DNA from: Candidatus Poribacteria bacterium
GTDB taxonomy: Bacteria > Poribacteria > WGA-4E > WGA-3G
Length of the DNA: 42,362 nucleotides
Assembly (NCBI GenBank): GCA_022822275.1
Contig: JAJEBZ010000145.1
Coordinates: 1 to 42,362, forward strand
Direction of reading: 5' to 3'
Part shown: positions 18,348 to 28,648 of the stretch, piece after piece
How the letters are laid out: every line of letters begins with the position of its first letter
Numbering within the stretch: position 1 is the first letter of the stretch
The notes under the pieces: generated by a model
Databases searched by the model: none
What the model saw: only the letters and a program-made list of their open reading frames with translations
What the model was told of the DNA's origin: nothing
Translations under genes and position numbers: made by a program

Positions 18348-18966
18348 CCTTGGAAAAGTAAATGAGCTAACTGCAATGCTCAGTAACGAACAAAAACATA
18401 AAGACCTACAACTTTTATCATTACAGGATTTTCCTGATGCACCTGAAGTTGTTGAGGATGGTGAAACTTATGAAGAAAATGCTATAAAAAAAGCAACAGT
18501 CATTGCAGATTACACGGGGTTTCGAACACTTGCTGATGATGCAGGTTTAGAAGTAGACGCACTTGATGGAGCACCAGGGGTTCATTCAAAACGTTGGGCA
18601 GGGGAAGAGGCAACAGATGCCATTCGTATAGAGAAATTGCTTGCTGCGTTAGAGAATAAATCTAATAGGAATGCAAGATTCGTTGCAGCTATTGCCATAG
18701 CGGAACCTACAGTGTCAATAAGCAATAATGTAGTTGACGACACAACTATACATAGAGAAGTTTCAGTTACAAAAAATGTGCAGGTCGTGGTAGGGATATG
18801 TGAAGGGCAAATATCAAACACACCTGTCGGCGATAATGGTTTTGGGTATGATCCGATCTTTGTTCCTGATGGACATGAGAAATCTTTTGCTGAATTGGGA
18901 GATGCAATCAAGAACCAGATCAGTCATAGAAGTCATGCGCTCAGATCAATTCTCAGATTATTATAA
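18322..18966 (+). CDS. rdgB: XTP/dITP diphosphatase (RdgB/HAM1)
   Basis: [20 protein letters not shown]...[24 protein letters not shown]...[15 protein letters not shown]. Confidence 0.94.
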   Translation: MKLVLATRNLGKVNELTAMLSNEQKHKDLQLLSLQDFPDAPEVVEDGETYEENAIKKATVIADYTGFRTLADDAGLEVDALDGAPGVHSKRWAGEEATDAIRIEKLLAALENKSNRNARFVAAIAIAEPTVSISNNVVDDTTIHREVSVTKNVQVVVGICEGQISNTPVGDNGFGYDPIFVPDGHEKSFAELGDAIKNQISHRSHALRSILRLL

Positions 18967-19064
18967 AATACTTCCTATTGTAGTTGTGTTTTGATATACT
19001 TTCTTGCAAACACATCATACAAAACAGACAAAGAAATTCAATTTGAAAACAGAAAGGAAAATTA

Positions 19065-19622
19065 ATGGCAGCACTAAAAGATTTACGAAACGGGTTAGTT
19101 ATCCGTCTTGATGATGTCGTCTACACCGTTGTAGATTGCCAGCATGTGAAACCCGGAAAAGGAGGCGCATTTGCTCGAACAAAAATCAAAAGAGTTCGTG
19201 ACGGTGCCGTACTTGACCGAACATTCCGGGCAAATGATACGATTGAAACCGTCAGACTCACCGACCAAGAAATGCAGTACCTTTACAGTGAAGGTGATGT
19301 CCTCTGGTTTATGGATAACGAATCTTTTGACCAAATACAACTATCAAAAACGCTCCTTGGTGAAGATGTCAAATTTCTAAAGGAAGGAGAAAACATAATA
19401 ATCAAAATGGATGGGAATACCCCACTTGCAGCAGAGTTGCCAAATTTTGTTGAACTCCAAATTATTGAAACTGATCCGGGATTACGCGGTGATACAGTGA
19501 GTGGTGGCACAAAACCCGCTAAATTAGAAACTGGTGCTGTTGTCAATGTGCCTCTCTTTGTAAAGAATGAGACCGTCATCAAAGTTGACACGCGGACAGG
19601 GAAATATGTTGAAAGGGTATAA
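19065..19622 (+). CDS. efp: Elongation factor P
   Basis: DLRNGLVIRLDDVVYTVVDCQHVKPGKGGAFARTKIKRVRDGAVLDRTFRANDTIE; C-terminal GDTVSGGTKPAKLETGAVVNVPLFV. Confidence 0.96.
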   Translation: MAALKDLRNGLVIRLDDVVYTVVDCQHVKPGKGGAFARTKIKRVRDGAVLDRTFRANDTIETVRLTDQEMQYLYSEGDVLWFMDNESFDQIQLSKTLLGEDVKFLKEGENIIIKMDGNTPLAAELPNFVELQIIETDPGLRGDTVSGGTKPAKLETGAVVNVPLFVKNETVIKVDTRTGKYVERV

Positions 19623-19625
19623 GAC

Positions 19626-20141
19626 ATGAAACAAAACAAACAGAGTAAAGAACATGATTCTTCTGACGATACGGAAGTTAATGCTGGTGAGAGTGATAAT
19701 TCTGAATTTGATACCGATCAGATGTTTGCACGCCTTCAGCAACTCATTGACATCGCTGAACGCGCTGATTTAGCATCCGCACGTATACGTGATGGTGACT
19801 TAGAGATAGAGATTTCCCGTACAACCACATATCATGTAGGAGCTGCGCCTGCCCTTGTAAATCCACCCATGCAATCCCTCGTCACTGAGAACGAAACAGG
19901 TGATGATATTATTCGTTCTCCTATGCCAGCACGTTTTTACCGCTCCCCTGCACCCGATGAACCCCCTTTTGTTGAAGTCGGTGATAGTGTATCTGCAGGA
20001 GCTTCTATAGCGACCTTGGAAGTCATGAAAACATACAATGATGTTGAAGCCCCATTCGACTGTGAAATCCTTGAAATTCTCGTTGAAGATGGACAGGCTG
20101 TTGAATTTAATCAAGAGCTATTTCGTGTGAGGCAAAGTTAA
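19626..20141 (+). CDS. accB: Biotin carboxyl carrier protein of acetyl-CoA carboxylase
   Basis: C-terminal biotinyl domain ATLEVMKTYNDVEAPFDCEILEILVEDGQAVEFNQELFRV (EVMK motif). Confidence 0.93.
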   Translation: MKQNKQSKEHDSSDDTEVNAGESDNSEFDTDQMFARLQQLIDIAERADLASARIRDGDLEIEISRTTTYHVGAAPALVNPPMQSLVTENETGDDIIRSPMPARFYRSPAPDEPPFVEVGDSVSAGASIATLEVMKTYNDVEAPFDCEILEILVEDGQAVEFNQELFRVRQS

Positions 20142-20145
20142 GAAG

Positions 20146-21504
20146 ATGTTTCAAAAAATATTGATCGCCAACCGCGGTGAGATTGCAATACGTGTCATTC
20201 GTGCATGTAAAGACATGGATATTAAAACAGTTGCTATCTTTTCCACTGCTGACAAAGACGCTCTCCACGTCAAGCTTGCTGATGAACGTTACTGTATCGG
20301 ACCGCCTCCTTCAACAGAAAGTTATCTGAAATACGCGAACATCATTGCAGTTGCGGATTTTGCTAATGTAGATGCAATACATCCCGGTGCAGGGTTCCTT
20401 TCTGAAGACGCACAGTTCGCAGAAATCTGTGAGGCACACAAAATAAAATTTATTGGACCTTCCATCAATGACCTTACGACTATGGGTGATAAAGTTCGTG
20501 CACTTGAGACCGTCGCCAAAGCAGGATTAAAGCTTGTCCCTGGAAGCCACAACAGAAAAAGAAAAAAAGATAAAAAAGGCACCGTTGAAACGGCTGAGGA
20601 AGCAGCCGAACTTGCTGAAAAAATCGGCTATCCTGTTGGAATCAAAGCATCTGCGGGTGGCGGTGGTCGTGGTATTCGCATCGCACACAATAAACCGAGT
20701 CTGTTCAATCTTTTTCACACAGCACGAGCAGAAAGTGAAGCTGCATTCGGTAATAGTGATGTCTACATAGAAAAATGGATTGAAGATGCACGGCATATAG
20801 AAGTTCAGGTCTTAGGGGATGCACACGGAAATATCGTACACTTTGGAGAACGTGAATGTTCAATTCAACGCAAACAGCAAAAACTCCTTGAAGAAGCCCC
20901 TTCCCCATCTATATCCACAAAACTACGGAACGACATCTGTAAGGCAGCAGTAAAAGCAGCAAAGTCGATTGGATATACAAATGCTGGAACAATTGAGTTC
21001 GTGGTGGACAAAGACGAAAAATACTATTTCCTTGAAATGAATACACGGATTCAAGTCGAGCATACAATAACTGAAAGTATCACGGGAGTCGATTTAATCA
21101 AGGAACAGATCCGATTAGCGATGGGAGAAGAACTCGGATACAACCAATCTGATATTAGTATCAAGGGACACGCAATTGAATGTAGAATTAATGCCGAAGA
21201 CCCAGCTAATCAATTTATGCCGTCACCAGGATTAATTACAGACTACCAGCCACCCGGTGGAATTGGTATTAGAGTTGATGGGTATGTCTACACGGGTTAT
21301 ACAGTACCTCCCCATTACGATTCTCTTGTTGCAAAACTTATCGCCTTTGGCAGAGATCGAAACGAAGCAATTGCCCGGCTAAAACGTGCCTTATCTGAAT
21401 TCAAAATTGAAGGTATTAAAACTACAATTCCACTCCATTTAAATATTCTAAATGATGAGCGATTTCTCAGTCGTAACATCTTTACTAACTTCCTCAAATC
21501 ATGA
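20146..21504 (+). CDS. accC: Acetyl-CoA carboxylase, biotin carboxylase subunit
   Basis: MFQKILIANRGEIAIRVIRACKDMDIKTVAIFSTADKDALHVKLADE...HIEVQVLGDAHGNIVHFGERECSIQRKQQK...EMNTRIQVEH. Confidence 0.96.
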   Translation: MFQKILIANRGEIAIRVIRACKDMDIKTVAIFSTADKDALHVKLADERYCIGPPPSTESYLKYANIIAVADFANVDAIHPGAGFLSEDAQFAEICEAHKIKFIGPSINDLTTMGDKVRALETVAKAGLKLVPGSHNRKRKKDKKGTVETAEEAAELAEKIGYPVGIKASAGGGGRGIRIAHNKPSLFNLFHTARAESEAAFGNSDVYIEKWIEDARHIEVQVLGDAHGNIVHFGERECSIQRKQQKLLEEAPSPSISTKLRNDICKAAVKAAKSIGYTNAGTIEFVVDKDEKYYFLEMNTRIQVEHTITESITGVDLIKEQIRLAMGEELGYNQSDISIKGHAIECRINAEDPANQFMPSPGLITDYQPPGGIGIRVDGYVYTGYTVPPHYDSLVAKLIAFGRDRNEAIARLKRALSEFKIEGIKTTIPLHLNILNDERFLSRNIFTNFLKS

Positions 21505-21526
21505 TCGCCATTTTTGGTAGCCAACT

Positions 21527-23227
21527 ATGACGCGGAATCCTATTCTATATATCCTGAGTTTCGCATTGCTCGTAATTGTCACATTTGATGGGAATACGCA
21601 ACCTCCTACTTTCGTTGATGTTACACAAGAAGCAGGAATTCGCTTTCAACATGCAAATGGAACTCGCACAAGTATGCTCCCAGAAGATATGGGATCAGGT
21701 GCAGGTTTCGCTGATATAGATAACGATGGTGACCTTGATCTATATATTGTCAATATACCTGGTGTATTTGAGAAATGGCTATCCAAAGAACTTGTAAAAT
21801 CGTCCAAAAACGTTCTTTATAGAAATAATGGAGATGGTACTTTTTCAAATATAACACGCTCTGCGAAAGTCGGTGATCTTGGATATGGCATGGGATGTGT
21901 ATTCGCGGATTATGATGGTGACGGCTACGTTGACCTATATGTAACAAACTATGGAGATAATGTGTTATATCGTAATAATGGAAACAGTACTTTTACAGAT
22001 GTAACTAAAATCGCGGGTGTTGAATGTCCACTATGGAGTACTGGTGCAGCCTTTGCAGACTATGATGGTGACGAAGATCTGGATCTGTACGTGTGTAACT
22101 ACGTAAACTACGATCTTGAGAAGTTTCAACAGAAAAAAGCTGAATCCCTACAATCAGGTAAATTAGTTCCGAATGCACTGAACCCTACAGTTTTTGAACC
22201 ACAAGATAACTTTTTGTATAGAAATAATGGAGATGGTACTTTCACTGATGTTACTGCTGAAGCAGGTGTCGCAGCTTCTGGTGGTAGGAGTATGCAAGCC
22301 ATTTTCAGTGACTTTGACCAAGACATTGATATGGACCTTTATGTTGCAAATGACACCTCCGAAAACCACATCTATCGCAATAATGGAGACGGTACTTTCT
22401 CCGATGTCAGTGCAGAGTCATGGGCAGCAGATTTTCGCGGTTCTATGGGTTTAGCTGCAGGTGATTACGATGCCGATGGAGATGTTGATATATTCATCAG
22501 TCATTGGATTGATCAAGAAAATGTCTTATACAGAAATCTATTAAAAGAGAACCCAAATGTAGACAACAACACATCAATTCCTATTCGCTTTGTTGATGAA
22601 GCCTATTCCACAATGCTGGCAGAGGTAAGCATCAAAGAGATTGGGTGGGGAACATCACTGTTTGATTACGACAACGATGGTGATTTAGATATTTTCGTTG
22701 CAAACGGTAGCACTTTTCAGAAGTTAGACGAACCAGAAACGCTTATTCCACAACATAATCAACTGTTTCAAAACAATAATGATGGGTCATTCAGTGATGT
22801 CAGCATGAGTTCTGGGATTGCTACACTACCTGCACGTGTTAGTCGTGGTACAGCATTTGCAGACTACGACAATGATGGTGATGTAGATATTTTCATCGTG
22901 AATAACTATGACCGACCAACACTATTACAGAATAACACATCTTCAAAAAATGATCCTAATAGTTGGTTGCATATAAAGTTGGTTGGAACGGATAAGAATA
23001 GGAATGCTATCGGCGCAAAAATTCTACTCAAATCGGCAAATACTACACAAGTTCAGGAAGTATACGCGGGAGAAAGTTACATGTCTGCCAATGGATTCAT
23101 AGTGGAATTCGGGTTAGGAAAAGCTACTAAGGTTGACATGATTCAGGTTATCTGGTCAAACGGCAAAACACAGACACTTCAGAATGTCTCAGCGAACCAG
23201 AAAATTCAGATTATACAAAACCCATAA
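21527..23227 (+). CDS. Secreted FG-GAP/VCBS-repeat protein with C-terminal ASPIC/UnbV-like domain
   Basis: Repeats of FADYDGDGYVDLYVTN/NVLYRNNGDGTFTDVT; C-terminal NRNAIGAKILLKS...EVYAGESYMSANGFIVEFGLG. Confidence 0.9.
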   Translation: MTRNPILYILSFALLVIVTFDGNTQPPTFVDVTQEAGIRFQHANGTRTSMLPEDMGSGAGFADIDNDGDLDLYIVNIPGVFEKWLSKELVKSSKNVLYRNNGDGTFSNITRSAKVGDLGYGMGCVFADYDGDGYVDLYVTNYGDNVLYRNNGNSTFTDVTKIAGVECPLWSTGAAFADYDGDEDLDLYVCNYVNYDLEKFQQKKAESLQSGKLVPNALNPTVFEPQDNFLYRNNGDGTFTDVTAEAGVAASGGRSMQAIFSDFDQDIDMDLYVANDTSENHIYRNNGDGTFSDVSAESWAADFRGSMGLAAGDYDADGDVDIFISHWIDQENVLYRNLLKENPNVDNNTSIPIRFVDEAYSTMLAEVSIKEIGWGTSLFDYDNDGDLDIFVANGSTFQKLDEPETLIPQHNQLFQNNNDGSFSDVSMSSGIATLPARVSRGTAFADYDNDGDVDIFIVNNYDRPTLLQNNTSSKNDPNSWLHIKLVGTDKNRNAIGAKILLKSANTTQVQEVYAGESYMSANGFIVEFGLGKATKVDMIQVIWSNGKTQTLQNVSANQKIQIIQNP

Positions 23228-23228
23228 A

Positions 23229-24650
23229 ATGCCTAACTTGTTTATGGACATCAACACCTTCACATCAGCAGAACTTACTCACTCAACTTCCCCAAAATCT
23301 GCCCTATTGACAGAAACGGAGATAGCACTTTTTGTTGATTACTATCAACTCACGATGGGACAAGCAGATTTCATTAACCGTAACGATGCTATTATCACTG
23401 CGAATTACTATGTTCGCAAAATTCCGCAAGGTGAATATCTCGTTGCGGCGGGGCTTGAACAGGTCATCCATTACATTCTGAATCTACATTTTACAGATGA
23501 CACCCTTAACTGGCTGTCTCAAAACGGTGAATTGTCCGATGATTACCTTGATTCGTTGAAAGGTTTTCGATTCAACGGTGATGTTTATGCTGTCCCCGAA
23601 GGAACTCCTGTTTTTCCCAATGAATCTATAATCAATGTTACCGGTCTATCCCGGGATGTGCAACTTTTTGAAACTTATCTGCTCTGTGTGATGAATTTCC
23701 AGACGTTGATTGCGACCAAAGCATCAAGGATCATACATTCTGCAAGAGGCAAGCAGGTGTATGATTTCGGGGCAAGACGTGCACATGGAAGAGATGCGGG
23801 TATCCTTGCAGCACGCGCCTCCTTCATCGGTGGGGCACAAGGTACATCCCTTGTGCTCGCAGGTAGGTATTTTGATATTCCTTATGTAGGCACGATGGCA
23901 CATAAGTTCGTGATGGATCGTCCCACAGAAGTTGATGCCTTCCGAGATTACGCAAATGCCTTTCCACACAACGCGACATTTCTGATTGATACCTACGATA
24001 CGATACAAGGCGCAAGAAACGCATGTATGGTTGCACAGGAAATGGAAGAACGTGGATGCCGACTGAGAGCAGTGAGATTAGACAGCGGCGATCTCTTGTC
24101 ACTTAGTAAAGCGGTACGCCGTATTCTTGACGCATCAGGTCTTGACTATGTGCAGATTATCGCCAGCCATGATCTTGATGAATTTGAGATAGACAAATTA
24201 CTGCAGAACGGCGCGCCGATTGATGGTTTTGGAGTTGGCACACGTCTTGCCACGGGGGCAAACTTCAACTCAATGACTGGTGAAGGTGGACCATCTGCCC
24301 TTGGTGGTGTCTACAAGTCAGTTGAACGCGATGGAAAACCTATAGGGAAGCCGTCTCTTGATGAACCTGCCAAAGCCACTGTCCCCGGAAGAAAACAGAT
24401 ATATCGACAAATAGATTCTCACGGAAACTATTGTAAAGACTGTGTTACACTCTGGGATAAACCGCTATCCGAGGGAGAACCGCTCTTAATTTCAATTGTC
24501 AAGGACGGAAAATTGGTGTATAATTTTCCAAATCTGACAGACATTCAGGCGCGAGCAGGGGCAGAACTCGCAAGATTAGATAAATCTCATAAAGTCTTGA
24601 CAGAGGTTAAACCTTATCCAGTTGAAATACATCTGCCATTGAGAAAGTAA
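23229..24650 (+). CDS. pncB: Nicotinate phosphoribosyltransferase
   Basis: FVDYYQLTMGQADFINRNDAIITANYYVRK...VYDFGARRAHGRDAGILAARASFIGGAQGTS; 23229 preferred because it follows the stop of the previous gene. Confidence 0.92.
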   Translation: MPNLFMDINTFTSAELTHSTSPKSALLTETEIALFVDYYQLTMGQADFINRNDAIITANYYVRKIPQGEYLVAAGLEQVIHYILNLHFTDDTLNWLSQNGELSDDYLDSLKGFRFNGDVYAVPEGTPVFPNESIINVTGLSRDVQLFETYLLCVMNFQTLIATKASRIIHSARGKQVYDFGARRAHGRDAGILAARASFIGGAQGTSLVLAGRYFDIPYVGTMAHKFVMDRPTEVDAFRDYANAFPHNATFLIDTYDTIQGARNACMVAQEMEERGCRLRAVRLDSGDLLSLSKAVRRILDASGLDYVQIIASHDLDEFEIDKLLQNGAPIDGFGVGTRLATGANFNSMTGEGGPSALGGVYKSVERDGKPIGKPSLDEPAKATVPGRKQIYRQIDSHGNYCKDCVTLWDKPLSEGEPLLISIVKDGKLVYNFPNLTDIQARAGAELARLDKSHKVLTEVKPYPVEIHLPLRK

Positions 24651-24814
24651 AACGAGTTACATTGATTCTGCTGGCGAGATGTGGTATTCTTAATCATATA
24701 TTTTACATACAAAGTGTAACGCGTCCTAAATTCTGATGCGGCACACACAATTATAATTTTGTCATAACACCATTGTTATGCTATGCAGCTATATGCTGAA
24801 GGAACACAATATTA

Positions 24815-25999
24815 GTGTCTACAGAACCAAACAATTCCCGTTCCGCCCATGCGGCGGATATTGTTCATCCTCAACCTGTGCCTTTTATACTAATTCATCT
24901 CGCATGTTTTGCCATTTTTTGGGTAGATATTCAACCCACGGATTGGATTATATGCGGAGCCCTTTACGTTATCCGTATGTTTGGTATCACCGGGGGATTT
25001 CATCGTTATTTTTCACACCGAGCATTCAAAACAAGCCGTGGTTTCCAATTCTTTTTGGCATTTCTTGGACAGTGTTCAGCACAACGCGCAACACTCTGGT
25101 GGGCCGCTAAGCATCGGGAACATCACAAGTATTCCGATACAGAAAAGGATGTTCATTCACCAGTCAAACACGGATTTTGGTATGCCCATATAGGTTGGAT
25201 TCTGTGCTCACGTGGCCTGAGTGTAGATTACAATTTGATAAAGGACTTTCGGAAATATCCGGAACTCGTCTGGCTTGGAAAATTCCATTCACTACCCGCG
25301 GTATTATTAGGTGTTTCCGTTTGGGCAATTGCAGGCTGGTCCGGCCTGGTCGTGGGTTTTATATTAAGTACTGTGCTTCTATATCACGGAACTTTTTCAA
25401 TTAATTCTCTTTCCCACATTTATGGTAAACAAGATTATGTCACCGGTGATAATTCTCGCAACAACATTTTTCTCGCCATCATCACACTCGGTGAAGGATG
25501 GCATAATAACCACCACCATTTTCCAAGTGCAGCCCCACAAGGATTTCGTTGGTGGCAAATTGATATTACATACTATATCCTAAGACTCTTGTCCGTATTT
25601 AGAATTGTATGGGACCTCCGCTTACCGCCAGCACATGTTGTTGAGGGAAAACGCAAAATGTCTCTCACTACCGTTGAAAACGCTGCACAACAACTTGCTG
25701 CGAGTTTCTCTATTGAACAGATTAGCAAAACGATTTTACAAATATGGGCACATACACCAAAATTAGAAGAACTCCGTAGACGCGCGCGTATCGGTCAAAC
25801 AGAAGTAGAGGCATTTCTCAAAGAGATGAAGATACTTGAATTACCGAAAATAGAAAATCTTAAAGATAAAGCACAAAACATGTTTACTCACATCCCATCT
25901 TTAAATCCGATTGTTGAACGGGCAAATCAAATCATCGTTCAGGCAGTTTCGGTGTGGCTACTTCAAAACGACATGAGTGAGTCAGCAGTTGGAGTTTGA
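24815..25999 (+). CDS. Acyl-CoA/fatty acid desaturase with C-terminal helical extension
   Basis: Histidine boxes HRYFSHRAF, HREHHKYSD, GEGWHNNHHHFP; GTG start at 24815. Confidence 0.93.
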   Translation: MSTEPNNSRSAHAADIVHPQPVPFILIHLACFAIFWVDIQPTDWIICGALYVIRMFGITGGFHRYFSHRAFKTSRGFQFFLAFLGQCSAQRATLWWAAKHREHHKYSDTEKDVHSPVKHGFWYAHIGWILCSRGLSVDYNLIKDFRKYPELVWLGKFHSLPAVLLGVSVWAIAGWSGLVVGFILSTVLLYHGTFSINSLSHIYGKQDYVTGDNSRNNIFLAIITLGEGWHNNHHHFPSAAPQGFRWWQIDITYYILRLLSVFRIVWDLRLPPAHVVEGKRKMSLTTVENAAQQLAASFSIEQISKTILQIWAHTPKLEELRRRARIGQTEVEAFLKEMKILELPKIENLKDKAQNMFTHIPSLNPIVERANQIIVQAVSVWLLQNDMSESAVGV

Positions 26000-26039
26000 T
26001 AAGAGACATGTCTGCCTTGATATAACCAGGGAGGAAATG

Positions 26040-26891
26040 ATGAATACTCTAACGGACTTTCAATTCAAGCAAAGAAAATATATGCCGACCTTTCCGATAG
26101 CCAACGGGAAACCGACTACATACATAGAAGGTTACCCTTACGAGGACGATGAGCCAATGCCAGCGACTGAATTTCACGGTTTGCAGATTAACATATTTTA
26201 TGACCAACTTTTCCGATATTTTAGGATTAATGATTACGTTCACATCGGTAACGACAACTTTATCTATTATGAAGAAGGTGACATCACGAAAGTAGTCGCG
26301 CCTGATATTTTCGTTGTGTTTGGTGTTAAGAAGTACCCGTTGCGGCGTTCTTTTTATACGTGGTCTGAAGGGGCGGTGCCGGTAGCAGTCTTTGAGTTTC
26401 TCTCTGATGCGACAGCGGATCAGGATCGGCATGAAAAGGTGCAAATATATCTGAAAGAGATGGGGGTTCAAGAGTTCTTTATCCATCAACCTGAGATGGA
26501 TAAACCTGCGGAGTTTTTTGGGTGGCGACGGCGCGCTTCAGGTGATATTGTTGAAATAGTACCAGATGCGGCGGGTGGCTTGTTCAGTGAAGCACTAAAA
26601 CTCTGGTTTCGGTGGGAGGAAGATCACACGACGCGCGTGAGGTTATTGCGTCCATATCTGCCTGATGGCACACCGATAAACACATCTGTGGAGGAAGAAC
26701 AGCTGCGAGAACAAGAACAGCAAATGAGAATGGAAGAACAACACCTTCGAATGGAAGAACAACACCTTCGAATGGAAGCGGAAGCGCGCGCTGAAGAAGC
26801 AGAAAAGCTGGTCCAAGAAGAAACGGAACGGCGGCAGGGATTAGAGGCAGAGATAAAACGTCTCCGCGCGCAACTTTCCAACCGCTCTTAA
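26040..26891 (+). CDS. Uma2-family (DUF820-like) restriction-endonuclease-fold protein with coiled-coil tail
   Basis: VVAPDIFVVFGV...VAVFEFLSDATADQDRHEKVQIYLKEMGVQEFFIHQPE; start after GGGAGGAA. Confidence 0.88.
   Translation: MNTLTDFQFKQRKYMPTFPIANGKPTTYIEGYPYEDDEPMPATEFHGLQINIFYDQLFRYFRINDYVHIGNDNFIYYEEGDITKVVAPDIFVVFGVKKYPLRRSFYTWSEGAVPVAVFEFLSDATADQDRHEKVQIYLKEMGVQEFFIHQPEMDKPAEFFGWRRRASGDIVEIVPDAAGGLFSEALKLWFRWEEDHTTRVRLLRPYLPDGTPINTSVEEEQLREQEQQMRMEEQHLRMEEQHLRMEAEARAEEAEKLVQEETERRQGLEAEIKRLRAQLSNRS
26729..26770 (+). repeat. 21-bp tandem duplication inside the Uma2 coiled coil
   Basis: AATGGAAGAACAACACCTTCG present twice in tandem, encoding repeated RMEEQHL. Confidence 0.85.
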
Positions 26892-26913
26892 TTTCCGTTG
26901 TAGTATTCATGCA

Positions 26914-26930
26914 AAAAACTTTACACATCC
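26914..26930. repeat. Solo TIR-like motif AAAAACTTTACACATCC
   Basis: One mismatch to the terminal repeat of the MITE-like family; second degenerate copy AAATATTTACACACCC at 27111-27126. Confidence 0.6.
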
Positions 26931-27162
26931 GTTGAAATATGTTCCTTGATTTTTCTTCACTCTTATCGTATACTGTTTACCAATTCTAATAAATACTGTT
27001 TCATAAAGGAATTCAACTGTTATTGTTTGCTGGAGGGACCTTTCTTCTGTCCGCTTGACCTCTCTATCACTCGGCCAGAATCTGTGTAGTCCCTGAACAG
27101 ATAATTGACAAAATATTTACACACCCAAGATTGTAGGAACTTGATTTTTTAAGGAGACACTC

Positions 27163-27501
27163 ATGACAACTAAAGCACCAGTGACTCGTGAAGACCACTG
27201 GAGTCGTCCGGTGGCTATGGATCCTGATGGGCAATGGTTATCTTTACGGGAAGTAGTAGAAAAAGAACCAGCACGGCTGTCATTTATCCAATTATCTCCT
27301 GAACAACAATCAGAATTAGTAGCTGAACGTATTCGGCAACGTCCTAAATTTGACGTGGGTATCTTAGGTTTAGGAATATTGGACAAAAAACGTGCTATTA
27401 ATGAAGTCCGAGCTCGAACGTCTATAGGGCGCACTTTAATTGAGATTGAACAACGAATGATTAAAATGTTGCTTGAACGGGCACGCGAAGGTAACCTCTG
27501 A
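27163..27501 (+). CDS. Hypothetical protein, 112 aa
   Basis: Complete ORF with RBS AAGGAGAC; SLREVVEKEPARLSFIQLSPEQQSELVAERI; no family recognised. Confidence 0.7.
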   Translation: MTTKAPVTREDHWSRPVAMDPDGQWLSLREVVEKEPARLSFIQLSPEQQSELVAERIRQRPKFDVGILGLGILDKKRAINEVRARTSIGRTLIEIEQRMIKMLLERAREGNL

Positions 27502-27558
27502 TCTGCAAAATAATAATGCAGCCTCGGGCAAAAGAAATGTTTTGAATCGGAACCTGAT

Positions 27559-28200
27559 TTGAAAATACTTGCTATTGATTCCAGTTACGATCAGATCACA
27601 CAGGCCTCCTATACTTACCGAAATCGGCATGTTTATCCTTATCTGGAAGCTAAAGGATTTGAACTTGTACGTTGTCAGGGCCAATCGGCGCGCCGCAACT
27701 ACGTTGAACCGGAAGCATGTCAAGAAGACATCGTCTACATAACCGGTGTAGGACACGGTACTGCTACAACATATATGGGTGAATTTTGCAACCCCATTTT
27801 TGATATAGGTAGATATAAACCCGAGGAACCAGATGGCAAAGTTATTCACTTCTTTGCCTGTCAAACAGCTGCAAAACTCGGACCCGACTTGGTGAATTAT
27901 GGATGTCTCGCTTACTTTGGGTACGATGAAGACTTTATAGTTTTGATGTATGTTTCCGACGCTTTTTTTGACTGTGATTCCGAAATAGATCGTGCGTTTG
28001 CTGACGGTTTAACAGCAGAAGAGGTGTACAAACGCGTTGTCGCATATTATAATCAGAAAATATATGAGCTGAAAGAAGGTGGACACTACGATGCGGCTGC
28101 TGCTTTAGAACATAACCGCGATCATCTTAGTGCCCCCTCAATTAATCCAAAATGGGGAAACAGAAAAGCGAAACTGACGACTTGTACCGGTTGGACTTAA
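27559..28200 (+). CDS. Putative clan CD-like (caspase/gingipain/CHAT-like) fold protein, 213 aa
   Basis: MKILAIDSSYDQ...DIVYITGVGHGTATTYMG...KVIHFFACQTAAKLGPDLVNYGCLAYFGYDED: GHG followed by a hydrophobic strand ending in AC, then a G.AYFGY helix/strand. Confidence 0.5.
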   Translation: MKILAIDSSYDQITQASYTYRNRHVYPYLEAKGFELVRCQGQSARRNYVEPEACQEDIVYITGVGHGTATTYMGEFCNPIFDIGRYKPEEPDGKVIHFFACQTAAKLGPDLVNYGCLAYFGYDEDFIVLMYVSDAFFDCDSEIDRAFADGLTAEEVYKRVVAYYNQKIYELKEGGHYDAAAALEHNRDHLSAPSINPKWGNRKAKLTTCTGWT

Positions 28201-28477
28201 TCGGAAGCAGCCAGAACTTGCGAAGTTGCATGAATCTCATAAAGCATTGACAGATGCTAAGCCTTATACGAAGGAGGCGATTTCAGATTATGATACTGCT
28301 ATTAAACTTAAAACTGATTTTGCAGATGCACACTTCAATCGCGGGTTGGCAAGGGCAAATCTCGGTCAAGCTGCGAAAGCAAAACAAGATTTTCAAACCG
28401 CGTTACAACTCGCTACTCAGACAGGAGATATAGAACTTCAAAACAAAATTCAAGACACCCTACTTAAACTCAATTAG
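28199..28477 (+). pseudogene. C-terminal remnant of a TPR protein
   Basis: Frame open from before 28199: NRKQPELAKLHESHKALTDAKPYTKEAISDYDTAIKLKTDFADAHFNRGLARANLGQAAKAKQDFQTALQLA; TPR signature but no convincing start codon or RBS. Confidence 0.5.
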
Positions 28478-28648
28478 TGTTGCCCCTATTCTGTGCAGTT
28501 AGGTATAAAGTCTGTCCTTTTTGTGGAGTTCTCTCAGGCATTCACAAAGCAGCCCATCAGGTGTATAGATTGCCTAAACAAAGATTCACAAATCAAGTTA
28601 TTTATTGGTAAAATATTAAAAATTATCATTTTGGAGGTGCTTCCCTTT

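Noticed and set aside
26729-26770. Phase-variation repeat in the Uma2 gene
   Set aside because: The unit is 21 bp (in frame) and only two copies; it changes coiled-coil length but would not switch the gene on or off.
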